Shown here piece by piece: positions 7,446-18,583 of a DNA stretch of 59,800 nucleotides (positions are counted from its first letter, which is position 1; every line of letters begins with the position of its first letter). The notes beneath the pieces are model-generated. The model was not told the DNA's origin and made no database searches. It saw only the letters and a list, made by a program, of their open reading frames with translations. The stretch comes from Bacteroidota bacterium (GTDB lineage Bacteria; Bacteroidota; Ignavibacteria; SZUA-365): contig JAEYUG010000077.1 of the NCBI GenBank assembly GCA_023432805.1, positions 1 to 59,800 on the forward strand. The letters run 5' to 3'. The translations under genes and the position numbers were made by a program.

Positions 7446-10322
7446 ATGCGACACCACACCCGCGTTGCGTCTGTGTGCGTTCTGCTGTTGACACTCGGCC
7501 TCCTGCCCCTGCGCATGCTGCGCGCCGAGGAACCGATGACACCAAGGGCACCCGGAGGGGAGACGGGACGCACACCGCAGGGGGCGATCACACCGCAGGG
7601 TGCGATCACACCGCCGCGACAACCCGTCCCTCTGCCCCGCGGATTCTACGAGAACAGAGGCCAGATAGCCGGGGAGACGGACAATGCCGCCGCCGCGGTG
7701 CGTTACTACGCCTTCATCGGCACCGCCCGTCTCGCCTGCACCGCCTCGGGCATCAGCATCGCGTTTCTTGCACCGGTGCATGCGGACGGACCCGTGAGCG
7801 AGGCCACGGGCATGCCGCTCCCCGAACCCGGCGCGACCTCGGACCTGCGGACCTATCGCATCGACATGCAGTTTCTCGGTGCGAATCCCACCCCGCGCAT
7901 CGAGGTGTCCAGACCCGTCGGCACCCATCTGAACTACTACCTGCCGCACTGCCCCGACGGCATCACGCACGTCGAGGGATACGGCGAGCTGCGCTATCAC
8001 GACCTGTACCCGAACATCGACCTCGTGCTGCAGCCCGGGAGCGACGGTATGAAGTGGGAGTGCATCGTGCGCCCGGGCGGGCGGCCTGAGGACATCTGCA
8101 TCCGCTACGAGGGAGCAGAGCGCATCGAGGAGCATCTCGACGGATCCCTGCGCGTGCACTGGCCGGGCGGGCATATCAACGAGGGGCGCCCGGTGTGCTA
8201 CCTCGCTGAGGCGGGTGACGATGACACCTTCGTCAGCTCCCGCGCCTGTGTGGCCGGCACGACGTTGCGCTTCGACATCGCTCCCTACGACCCCGCCGCC
8301 ACGCTCGTCATCGATCCATGGGCGACGTACTTCGGGGGGAGCCGGCAGGACGCCCCGGCCGCAATTGCGTGCGACTCCACGAATGGTGCGGTGTTTGGGG
8401 GCTGGACCTACAGCGCCGACTTCCCCGTGCAGAATGCTTGGCAGGACACCCTTCCCTCCAGAATCGGGATAAGTGCTTTCCTGACACGGCTCGACAGTAC
8501 CGGTCGTGTGCGCTGGTCCACGTACTTCGGGGGCAGTAGAGGTGATGACCTGCAGGACCTTGTAGTGGATCCTTCGGGTAGCATCGTCGTGATCGGAAAC
8601 GCGTGGAGCACGGATCTCCCGGTGCATAACGGGTTCCAGATGGACGCAAATTTTGTCTATGGAGATCGCTCGGATTCTGCGGAGATATTCCTCGCGAAAT
8701 TCGACACTGCGGGCGTGCGGGTATGGGCAACCTTCTTCGGCGGCACGCGAGTGGAACTGGCGCGGGCGATCGGCGTCGACGGTGCCGGCAACATCGTTGC
8801 CTGCGGCGAGACGCGCAGCGCGAACCTGCCCGTGTACCGCGCTCATCAATCGAATCTCGCAAGCACCACGTTCTTCGACATCTTCTACCTGAAGATGACG
8901 CCCGAGGGGCGACTCATCTTCGCGAGCTATTACGGAGGGACGAAGGACGATAAACCCGGGGGCATTGCCGTGCACCGATCCGGATGGTTCACGCTGACGG
9001 GTGGAACATTCAGCACGGATTTTCCAGTGCTCAACGCACGGCAGACAGGCCTCCTTGACTGGCAAGATGCCTTTCAGATGCGGATGGACAGCAGCGGTGT
9101 ACCGCTCTGGGCAACCTATTATGGTGCGGTGGGGACGGGTGCCAATCGTGGCACCGCCGGGTCCGCAGCTGCTGTTGATGACGATGGGAACATCCTGTTC
9201 GTCGGGCCAACGTCGAACCTGAATCTTCGAATGAAGCGCGCCGCGCAGTGGACCTTCCGTGGGGGGACTGATTTCTACCTGATGAAATGCACCCCGCTGG
9301 GTGAGATCATCTGGTCTACGTATTTCGGTGGCAGTAGCGCTGATTGGTATCCTTTGGGGCTCGGAACAGATCGAGCGCGTGGAGTCATTCTTGGAGGACG
9401 CACAACTAGCAGTGACTACCCGGTGTTCAACGCCGCCTACCCGGTACGCATTGATTCGGGACTCTATTCCTTCGACGCCGTCCTGAGCAAATTTGACAGC
9501 GCGGGAGTACCGCGATGGTCGACCTACTTCGGGGGGCAGGGCGGAGAAGGAATCCTTGATCTGGCAGTGGATCAAAGCGGTCGAGTCCTCATGTTGATGG
9601 CCACAGTGAGCAGAGATGTCCCCACGCGCAGCGCCATCCAGGACAGTCTTGCCGATGGTCTGCTTCTGGGTGCCACATACCAGGGTGACGCATTTATCGC
9701 GCAGTTCGATGTCAACGGGTTCATCCCCGTCTCGCTCTCCTCCTTCACCGCACACTGGGGAGAGATGGGTGTGGACCTGCACTGGGTGACCGAACGGGAG
9801 GAGAATGTGTACGGGTTCGTGGTCGAGCGACGGCCGGACGATCCCGATGCAGCCTCCGACTGGAGCCGCGTTGGGTTTGTCGCCGCACGCGGCCACAGCG
9901 CCCGACCGGCATCCTACACCTTCACCGACACGGCTCCACCCGTATCACCTCAGCCGCGTGAGGGTGATGCCATCCGCTACCGTCTGCGCATGGTCGATCT
10001 CGACGGATCGGAGGCACTCTCTCCCGAGATCCGTCTCATGCGCGCATCGAGCGGTGGTGCCATCACCTTTGATCCGATCTGGCCCGCTCCCACGCGCGAG
10101 TGGCTGCAGCTCTCCTTCACGCTTCCCGAGCCTGCAGCCGTGTCGCTCACCGCTCATGCGATCAGCGGTGCACACATGGCAACCGTCTTCTCCGGTGACC
10201 TGCTCGCTGCCGGGCGGCATACGCGACTCGTGTCCACCGCCTCCTGGCCCTCCGGCCTCTACCTTCATACCCTTTCCACTCCGTCCACGCGCATCGTGCG
10301 CAAGGGGCTCATCATGCGCTGA
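7446..10322 (+). CDS. Secreted SBBP-repeat beta-propeller protein with T9SS sorting tail
   Basis: A 958-residue exported protein. A signal peptide ends near RMLRAEE and is followed by an 18-bp tandem repeat (GAITPQ units). Next come a conserved N-terminal domain (GFYENRGQI ... DLYPNIDLVLQ ... MKWECIVRPGG, as in DUF7948) and about seven SBBP blades marked WATYFGGS, WSTYFGGS, WATFFGGT, FASYYGGT and WATYYG. The C-terminus (SGLYLHTL ... RIVRKGLIMR) is a type A T9SS sorting domain, cleaved on surface attachment. GGAGGAT precedes the ATG. The role is unknown; such proteins are usually surface or adhesion factors. The gene is flanked by inverted copies of a dispersed repeat. Confidence 0.88.
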   Translation: MRHHTRVASVCVLLLTLGLLPLRMLRAEEPMTPRAPGGETGRTPQGAITPQGAITPPRQPVPLPRGFYENRGQIAGETDNAAAAVRYYAFIGTARLACTASGISIAFLAPVHADGPVSEATGMPLPEPGATSDLRTYRIDMQFLGANPTPRIEVSRPVGTHLNYYLPHCPDGITHVEGYGELRYHDLYPNIDLVLQPGSDGMKWECIVRPGGRPEDICIRYEGAERIEEHLDGSLRVHWPGGHINEGRPVCYLAEAGDDDTFVSSRACVAGTTLRFDIAPYDPAATLVIDPWATYFGGSRQDAPAAIACDSTNGAVFGGWTYSADFPVQNAWQDTLPSRIGISAFLTRLDSTGRVRWSTYFGGSRGDDLQDLVVDPSGSIVVIGNAWSTDLPVHNGFQMDANFVYGDRSDSAEIFLAKFDTAGVRVWATFFGGTRVELARAIGVDGAGNIVACGETRSANLPVYRAHQSNLASTTFFDIFYLKMTPEGRLIFASYYGGTKDDKPGGIAVHRSGWFTLTGGTFSTDFPVLNARQTGLLDWQDAFQMRMDSSGVPLWATYYGAVGTGANRGTAGSAAAVDDDGNILFVGPTSNLNLRMKRAAQWTFRGGTDFYLMKCTPLGEIIWSTYFGGSSADWYPLGLGTDRARGVILGGRTTSSDYPVFNAAYPVRIDSGLYSFDAVLSKFDSAGVPRWSTYFGGQGGEGILDLAVDQSGRVLMLMATVSRDVPTRSAIQDSLADGLLLGATYQGDAFIAQFDVNGFIPVSLSSFTAHWGEMGVDLHWVTEREENVYGFVVERRPDDPDAASDWSRVGFVAARGHSARPASYTFTDTAPPVSPQPREGDAIRYRLRMVDLDGSEALSPEIRLMRASSGGAITFDPIWPAPTREWLQLSFTLPEPAAVSLTAHAISGAHMATVFSGDLLAAGRHTRLVSTASWPSGLYLHTLSTPSTRIVRKGLIMR
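7573..7608 (+). repeat. 18-bp tandem repeat after the SBBP signal peptide
   Basis: Two 18-bp units beginning CACCGCAGGG (7573-7590 and 7591-7608) differ at one base, and a partial third follows. They encode the repeated peptide TPQGAI in the linker between the signal peptide and the first domain, so copy-number change would keep the frame. Confidence 0.8.
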
Positions 10323-10339
10323 CCACCGGTGCATCTGCT

Positions 10340-10361
10340 GGACGGACGAGGGCGTCCGTCC
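10340..10361 (+). repeat. Dispersed palindromic repeat, copy B1
   Basis: GGACGGACG and CGTCCGTCC arms around AGGG. It is the exact reverse complement of copy A1, and the identity continues through TCCTGTG to 10368. It lies 18 nt after the SBBP stop. Confidence 0.8.
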
Positions 10362-10368
10362 TCCTGTG

Positions 10369-10380
10369 GTGGACGTCCAC
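10369..10380. repeat. Dispersed palindromic repeat, variant copy B2
   Basis: GTGGACGTCCAC is a perfect 12-bp palindrome next to copy B1. It corresponds to A2 with a shorter centre. Confidence 0.55.
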
Positions 10381-10398
10381 CGAGCTTTCGAAGCAAAA

Positions 10399-10420
10399 CG
10401 GGCGTCCCTCGGGCCGCCCG
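10399..10420 (-). terminator. Hairpin terminator of mutA-mutB
   Basis: CGGGCG and CGCCCG arms enclose a 10-nt loop. On the minus strand the hairpin is followed by TTTTGCTT, which fits intrinsic termination of the mutA-mutB transcript, whose last stop is at 10467. On the plus strand it is followed by CTTTCAAAA, so it may also work for the SBBP gene. Confidence 0.55.
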
Positions 10421-10466
10421 CTTTCAAAACCTGTTCCGTCTCTTCCGCGTGTTCCGCGGAATTCCC

Positions 10467-12637
<2,171 letters not shown>

Positions 12638-12641
<4 letters not shown>

Positions 12642-14764
12642 CGCGTCACCTCCTTTGCGGCGATGTCGACGCCCAGGCGTGTGGCGAGGGCGGCGAGCGT
12701 GGCTCCGCAGTCGGAGCGCATGTGGATGAAGTCGTCGACGCCCGCCGCACGCAGCGCGTCGGCATCGGCGGGATTGCCGGCCACAAGCACGATGGCGCCG
12801 GGCAGGACCTGTTTCACCGCGCCGGCGACAATGGGTGCGACGGTGGGATAGCTGTCGTCGTCGCTGCAGACGACCACGATGTCGGCCTTCGCAGCGATGG
12901 CAGCGGCAGCGGCGGCTTCCGCGGTGTCGAAGCCGTTGTTGTCGGTGATCGCGAATCCGCCCGCTCCGAGGAAGCCCGAGGCGAATCCCGCACGCGCACG
13001 GCGCCAGACGGCAGCGCCGAGCGTCGCGAGAAAGACCGTGGGACGCGGCTCGCGAGCCATGACGGCGCTGCGGATGCGTTCGAAGGACTCGGCGGCGCGT
13101 TCGGCGCGCAAAGGACGCACCTCGACGTCGGTCGCGCTTTCGATCGGGTAGATGGCGCGCAGCAGTTCCTCGCGCGTGGCGCCTGCCGCGGTTGCGGCCA
13201 TCAGAGCCTCGACGAGTCCGCCTGCCCCTTCGCTGCTCGTGCGGGCCACGGCATCGAGCGTGCGCACGACGTCGGTCTCGACGCGTGCGGCACGGTGCGT
13301 GGCGAGCCGGGCTGTCATCGCGGCGTGCGCGTCGGCGGTGTCGGCAGGCGTGAACGCGGCGCGGCTCTCGGTGAGGTTGGGATACTGGTTTGTGCCGATC
13401 AGCACAGCTTTGCGGCGGCTGGTGGCTTCCCGTGCAGCGGTGGCGGCCTCGGAGATCAGCCCATGCACAAAGCCTGTTTCAAGGGCACGGAGCATGCCTC
13501 CTTCTTCCTCCACCTTCTGGAACACGGTCCACGCCTCCCGGCCGATGCGGTCGGTCAGGTGTTCGACGTAGTAGGAACCGCCGGCGGGATCGACGACGCG
13601 GCCGAGATGCGACTCTTCGCGCAGCACGGTCTGCGTGTTGCGCGCGATGCGCGATGCAAACGGAGTCGCGGCGCCGAGGGACTCGTTGAAGGCTGCGGTG
13701 TGCATCGAGCGGGCGCCGCCGATGGCGCCGGCCATCGATTCGACGGTGGCGCGCAGCATGTTGACGTAGGGATCGTAGGCGGTCTGTTGCCGCCACGAGG
13801 TGCGCACGTGCATGTCCATCGCACAGGCTTCGTCGCTCGTGGCGCCGAACGCGCGTGCGATCTTCGCCCAGAGCATGCGTGCGGTGCGCAGTTTCGCGAT
13901 TTCGAAGAAGAAGTTCGTTCCGACGGGAAAGGTGAAGCGGATGGCACGGGCTGCATCATCTGCGCCGATGCCCGACTCGGTGAGGCGGCGCATGTAGGCT
14001 GCGCCGGTTGCGAGCGTGAAGGCGAGCTCCTGCACGAGCGTGGCACCGGCGTTGTGCCAGGGTTCGGCGCTCGCGCCAATCACGCGCAGGGGACAGTCGT
14101 TGCGGCGCTGGAAACCGACCATGGCGGCGAGTATGGCGAAGACGTCCTTGCGTGCTGCAGGCAGCGTACCGCATTCGACCAGCAGTGCGACGGGATCCAT
14201 CAGCACCGCGCCGCAGAGCATCGTACCCGTGTGTCCCGAGAGAATCGCAGCATGCGCCATGACGATCGGTGCGCTCCATCCGGCGTCCACATGCACGGGT
14301 ATGCCGCGTTCGTATGCAGGCATGAGGATGGTGCTCGTATCGTCGAGCGTCTGGATGACCACACCATTGCGGGCTTCGGCCACCCCGTGGTTGGTGCGTG
14401 CGGCGCAGAGACCGAGGCGTCCCGCATCGTCAATGCGGAAGCCGATGCTCGTCGCACCACCGTCGAGCGCGTGGCGGATCTCCGCCGCCGCTGCCGAGGG
14501 ATCCGCCTGCGTGACCAGCATCATGTTCAGCCATGGCTGTGCGAGATGTTCGAGCGCGGTCGTACCCCGCACGAACGGCGCGCTGCCTGGCAGCGAATCC
14601 GCATGCGCGAGTCCCTCGACCTGTTCCTTCGTGTACAGCGGCTGCACGTCGATGCCGTCGCGGCTGCGCCATACGAGCTTCTTGTCGAAATCGCCGCCGT
14701 CGAGCTCGGCGATCACAAGATCGCGCCAGGCTTCGTAGGTGGGCGGCGTGAATTCCTGAAACAT
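12638..14764 (-). CDS. mutA: Methylmalonyl-CoA mutase, small subunit
   Basis: A 708-residue paralogue of MutB that forms the non-catalytic half of the heterodimer. The barrel part is conserved (LYTKEQVEG, RVVDPAGGSYYVEHLTD). The C-terminal flavodoxin-like domain lacks the cobalt-binding DxHxxG: the equivalent stretch reads ATLGAAVWRRARAG. This is the known pattern for the small subunit. I chose the ATG at 14764 (MFQEFTPPTYEAW), which has AGGA upstream and the family N-terminus. ATGs at 14800 and 14806 are alternatives. A promoter-like sequence lies at 14867-14895. Confidence 0.93.
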
Positions 14765-14866
14765 TGTTCCGTCCTGGAAGTGTGCGTCGGATGCATCCAT
14801 CGGCATCCCGAACGTGAATGATGTGCGTGTGGCTGCATACGGTCGCGTGCAGCTCATATCGTGACA

Positions 14867-14895
14867 AAAGTATCGATTATCTCCGATATTCCCAA
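14867..14895 (-). promoter_or_regulatory. Predicted promoter of mutA-mutB
   Basis: On the minus strand, TTGGGA (-35) is separated by 17 nt from TACTTT (-10, within TACTTTTG). It is about 100 nt upstream of mutA in a short AT-rich stretch. It also fits the Bacteroidota pattern TTG-N20-TAnnTTTG. Confidence 0.5.
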
Positions 14896-15023
14896 TCAAT
14901 ATGGAGCAGAAGACCCGAAAATCTGTTGTTGCTGCGTCGCAGCTGCAGTCATTCGTGACAAGGACGGATGGATTCCGACTCGCGAACCTCGATGTCCATC
15001 CCCTGCGTGGAACAGGTCGAATT

Positions 15024-15857
15024 CTACCGACGCGACCCGGCGATGCCGACGCGCTGCACCCGGAGATCCTTCTTTCCGAGGAAGATCTCACCGAGTTGCT
15101 TGAACTGCTGTGGCACATCGGAGACGTAGAACGTGCAGGCCGGCTGGTCGGGGGAGTCGTTCAAATCCCCTCGTTCTGTGAGCACGGCTTCCACTTCGGC
15201 TGCAGCGGCTTCCCCGCTGTCGACGAGTGTGACATCGCTGCCGATGGCATGCTGGATCACTTCCCGCAGAATCGGGTAGTGTGTGCATCCGAGGATGAGG
15301 GTGTCGATGTGGTCGTTGCGCATGGGACCGAGGTACTCGGCGGCGACCATCGCCGCAACGGGATGCGCGCCCCAGCCCTCCTCGGCGAGGGGTACGAAGA
15401 GGGGACAGGCCTTCGGAACGACGAGTGTCGCTCCGTCCGCCGCCTGCAGGGCCCGCGTGTAGGCGCGGCTCGCGATCGTGGCGAGGGTGCCGATTACGCC
15501 GACGCGCCTGCTCTGCGAAGCAGCGAGGGCCGCGGCGGCACCGGCGCTGATCATCCCGATGACCGGCACGTCGAAGCGTGCCGTCAGATCGTCGATCGCG
15601 ATGGCAGAGACTGTGTTGCAGGCGACGACGATCATCTTCACACCCTGCTCGACGAGGAAGCTCGCATCCTCGATCGCGTACTCCCGCACGACGTCTTCAC
15701 TCTTGCTGCCGTAGGGCACGCGCGCGGTGTCGCCGAAGTAGACGATGTTCTCGCGCGGCAGCCGATCGGCCAGGGCCCGTACGACGGTGAGTCCGCCAAT
15801 GCCGGAATCGAAGACGCCGATGGGCTTGTGGGAGGGGGGGATAGTCCAGGCTGCCAT
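15024..15857 (-). CDS. murI: Glutamate racemase
   Basis: Cofactor-independent racemase of 277 residues making D-glutamate for peptidoglycan. Substrate and catalytic motifs are visible: GVFDSGIGGLTV near the N-terminus, YFGDTARVPYG, the first catalytic cysteine in VACNT, and the second in LGCTHYP. It lies on the minus strand, upstream of mutA-mutB and 30 nt downstream of glnD, and could be co-transcribed with glnD. Confidence 0.95.
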   Translation of the reverse strand: MAAWTIPPSHKPIGVFDSGIGGLTVVRALADRLPRENIVYFGDTARVPYGSKSEDVVREYAIEDASFLVEQGVKMIVVACNTVSAIAIDDLTARFDVPVIGMISAGAAAALAASQSRRVGVIGTLATIASRAYTRALQAADGATLVVPKACPLFVPLAEEGWGAHPVAAMVAAEYLGPMRNDHIDTLILGCTHYPILREVIQHAIGSDVTLVDSGEAAAAEVEAVLTERGDLNDSPDQPACTFYVSDVPQQFKQLGEIFLGKKDLRVQRVGIAGSRR

Positions 15858-15887
15858 GGGAAACGAAGTGGTGTTCAGTGTGTGTCG

Positions 15888-18296
15888 TCAGATGCCGCTG
15901 GTGAGTGCGCCGATCTGTTCGAGCAGCGCGGTGCGCAGCGCAGTGCGTTCGTCGTCGCGGTCGAAGGGCGTGCCGTCGACGTCTGTAACGTAAAACGAAT
16001 CGACCACTCCGTCAACGCGCGTGGCAAGGCTCGCAAACAGAATGGTCAGACGAAACGACGAGATGATCTGCGAGAGTTTGTACAGCAGGCCGTAGCTGTC
16101 GGGCGCGTAGACGTCGATGATCGTCTGTCGTCGCCCCGAACCTGACACGTGATCGTGAAACTCGACATCGATGCGTGTGGCGGGATTCGGTGCGCGACGC
16201 AGACGCCGCTTCCACTTCGCACGCTGGCGTCGGAAGAGCTGCTCGGTGTCGGTCTCCTCGCGCCAGACGGACTCCACGAGTTCGGTGATGCGGATGTGCT
16301 GTTCCTGACGCAGCATGCCCCCGTCGATGATGTCGATGACTCTGAAGATGTCGACTGCGGTGCCGTCGTCGCGCGTCTCGATGCGTGCGGCAATGATCGA
16401 TGCGTCGGCAGCGAGAAACACCGCAGCGATGCGCGAGAGAAAGTAGGGGGCGTCGTGTCCCTCGACGATGATCTCGGTGTGCGTAATAGAATCGGAATAA
16501 CGGATCTGAATATCCTTCGCAAGGATATGCGGATTCCCCGGCGGCACCGGGTCAACGGTGCTGGGTGATGGTGGTGATGGTGGTACCGGGTCGGCGGCGG
16601 CGTCCCCGATCAAGACGGATCGTGCGCGCAGGTAGAGTTCCTCGAGCACGGCACGTTTCCACTCGGTCCACACCGTGGGATTGAGTGCCGACATATCTGC
16701 GTAGGTCAGCAGCAGCAGCAGGTCGAGGCGGGAGAGGCTTCCGACAAGATGTGCGAAGGGCGCATGGGTTGCGATATCATGATAGTTACGTCTGAAGGCT
16801 ACTTGTTCCATCAGCAGATGGAAGCGCACGACGACGGCGACATCCTCCATGATGTCCTTGCGCTCGAAGTGTTCGAGTGTTTCGAGCGCCATGTCGGCAC
16901 CGATGATTTCATGGCGGGGCAGATCGACGGGCTTGGCGATGTCGTGGAAGAGGATCGCGTAGTAGAGCGGGGAGCGGTCCGGCAGGGCGCGGAAGAGGTC
17001 GCCAAGCAGACCGGGCTCGCCTGCGAGTCGTTCCGCGTGTTCAATGGCGATGAGGGTATGCTCGTCGGCGGTGTAGAAATGGTAGATGTTGTGCTGGAAG
17101 AAGGAGACGAGATCGGCAAAGGCAGGTAGCACCACGCCGAGCACGCCGAGATCGTTCATGCGACGCAGGGTCTCGGCGACGGCGGCTTCCTGCATGAGGA
17201 TGGCGTTGAAAGCGCGGCGTCCGCGCATGCCGCACGCTGCATCGCTTGCGGAGAGCACGTCGTCGATCGCCCGCACGAGATCCGCACCGAAGGTGCAGCG
17301 CCGCATGCAGGCATGAAGAAAGGCCTCGACGATATCGTCGATGTCCAGAACGATCCGGGGGGAGGCGAGATGCAGGATGTCTTCGATGCAGACATACCGG
17401 GTATCGATGTGCTCGGTTGTCAGATGGTCTGCATGCGCAGCCGGCTCACGCAGCACAAAGAGGGCATCGAAGGCCAGACGGACATCCTTTGCGTGCTGGT
17501 AATAGCTGCGCATGAATGATTCCACGGACTCCTTCGCGCTGGCACCGCCGTACCCCAGTCGCTCAGCAACGCGTTTCTGCAGGTCGTAGTCGAGCACGTC
17601 ATGCAGGTGGCCGACGATGTCGTGCATGGTGGCGCGTACGCGCACGAAGAGTTTCCATGCATCGACCAGACGCTCGATGCGTGCAGCATGCAGCGTGAGT
17701 GCGGGCACAAGGCGGTCGAACGACGGCCACGGCGCAAGGTCCAGTGTGCGTGAGGAGGTGATGTGCTCGACGAGCGCGAGATAATACATCGACTGCAGGT
17801 CGCGGAGCGACCCTGCGCTGTTCTTGATGTTCGGTTCGAGCAGTTTGACGGCATCACCGTACTGCCGGTGCCTGTCCTGTGCGTACCTGGCAATGCGTTG
17901 TTCGATGGAGGGCTTCCCCTCGTGGAGGATCTGCGCACGCAACGCTTCGCGAAGACTGAGCGCGAGCGCAGCATCCCCCGCTAGAAACCGCGCCTCGAGC
18001 ATCGCAAGCCACGAGCGGAGATCCTCCTCTAGCATGGCCTCTGCTTCATGCAGCGTGCGCGCCGATACGCTCACATGCCAATGCGCGTCTTCAAGCGCCT
18101 GCACACGTGTGCGCACCTCGTCTGCATCGTGCACATCGGGAAGCAGCAGCAGCAGATCCTTGTCCGACCAGGGCGCGAGCTCGGCACGACCGTAGCTGCC
18201 CATGGCCAGCAGCGCGAACGTATCTCGTTGCAGCATGCGCGCCGCGAATGCCGCGTCGATGTCGGCGAGCGTTGAATCCGGTCCGGTTGTCATCAC
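15888..18296 (-). CDS. glnD: GlnD-type uridylyltransferase/uridylyl-removing enzyme
   Basis: An 802-residue cytoplasmic protein with the GlnD domain order. An N-terminal nucleotidyltransferase (GSYGRAELAPWSDKDLLLL) keeps the catalytic SDxD. A helical linker with LEPNIKNSAGSLRDLQ follows, then an HD phosphohydrolase domain (FHDIAKPVDLPRHE) and two C-terminal ACT domains that sense glutamine. GlnD adds or removes UMP on PII proteins and so reports nitrogen status. The N-terminus is somewhat shorter than in E. coli GlnD (890 residues). No glnB or glnK is in the window. It lies next to the putative origin, downstream of dnaA on the same strand. Confidence 0.88.
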   Translation of the reverse strand: MMTTGPDSTLADIDAAFAARMLQRDTFALLAMGSYGRAELAPWSDKDLLLLLPDVHDADEVRTRVQALEDAHWHVSVSARTLHEAEAMLEEDLRSWLAMLEARFLAGDAALALSLREALRAQILHEGKPSIEQRIARYAQDRHRQYGDAVKLLEPNIKNSAGSLRDLQSMYYLALVEHITSSRTLDLAPWPSFDRLVPALTLHAARIERLVDAWKLFVRVRATMHDIVGHLHDVLDYDLQKRVAERLGYGGASAKESVESFMRSYYQHAKDVRLAFDALFVLREPAAHADHLTTEHIDTRYVCIEDILHLASPRIVLDIDDIVEAFLHACMRRCTFGADLVRAIDDVLSASDAACGMRGRRAFNAILMQEAAVAETLRRMNDLGVLGVVLPAFADLVSFFQHNIYHFYTADEHTLIAIEHAERLAGEPGLLGDLFRALPDRSPLYYAILFHDIAKPVDLPRHEIIGADMALETLEHFERKDIMEDVAVVVRFHLLMEQVAFRRNYHDIATHAPFAHLVGSLSRLDLLLLLTYADMSALNPTVWTEWKRAVLEELYLRARSVLIGDAAADPVPPSPPSPSTVDPVPPGNPHILAKDIQIRYSDSITHTEIIVEGHDAPYFLSRIAAVFLAADASIIAARIETRDDGTAVDIFRVIDIIDGGMLRQEQHIRITELVESVWREETDTEQLFRRQRAKWKRRLRRAPNPATRIDVEFHDHVSGSGRRQTIIDVYAPDSYGLLYKLSQIISSFRLTILFASLATRVDGVVDSFYVTDVDGTPFDRDDERTALRTALLEQIGALTSGI

Positions 18297-18317
18297 ATCT
18301 GGTATATCAACTCGTTA

Positions 18318-18583
18318 TGAATCTCAAAAACAATTATTGTAATTGGGGATGTGGATATGTGGACAACCTCGTCTGCGACGGGACAACTGCATGCATGTCG
18401 CGGATTTCCGGGGGAAGCCTTGAGACAACGCCTCATGTGGAGAAGAAGAGCAGATCGTGTGGGAAACGTTGATCGAGATATTCCGTGCATCAGAGGAAAA
18501 GAAGAACGGGCAGGAGACGCGTGTGTCTGCCTGCCCGTGCACAGCAATCATGCGTACCTGTGCATGAGGTGTGGATAAGGTCG
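18318..18583. other. Probable oriC part 1: DnaA-box cluster between dnaA and glnD
   Basis: Contains a perfect DnaA box TGTGGATAA (18570-18578) and close matches TGTGGATAT (18350-18358), TGTGGACAA (18358-18366), TGTGGAGAA (18436-18444) and the weaker TGTGGGAAA (18458-18466), all in one orientation. An AT-rich block at 18318-18347 holds the inverted repeat CAATTA-TTG-TAATTG (18331-18345), a plausible unwinding element. A boundary of gene strands lies just beyond dnaA. The dnaA terminator hairpin is embedded at 18507-18538. Confidence 0.6.
18507..18538 (-). terminator. Intrinsic terminator of dnaA
   Basis: Stem of ACGGGCAGG and CCTGCCCGT, continued by AGAC/GTCT with one bulged base. On the minus strand it is followed by TTCTTCTTTTCC. 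It lies about 45 nt after the dnaA stop. Confidence 0.75.

Noticed and set aside
7164..9896. 910-residue open frame antisense to the SBBP gene
   Set aside because: It is a by-product of high GC. The plus strand has a signal peptide, SBBP blades and a T9SS tail, while the antisense frame has no domain and no ribosome-binding site.
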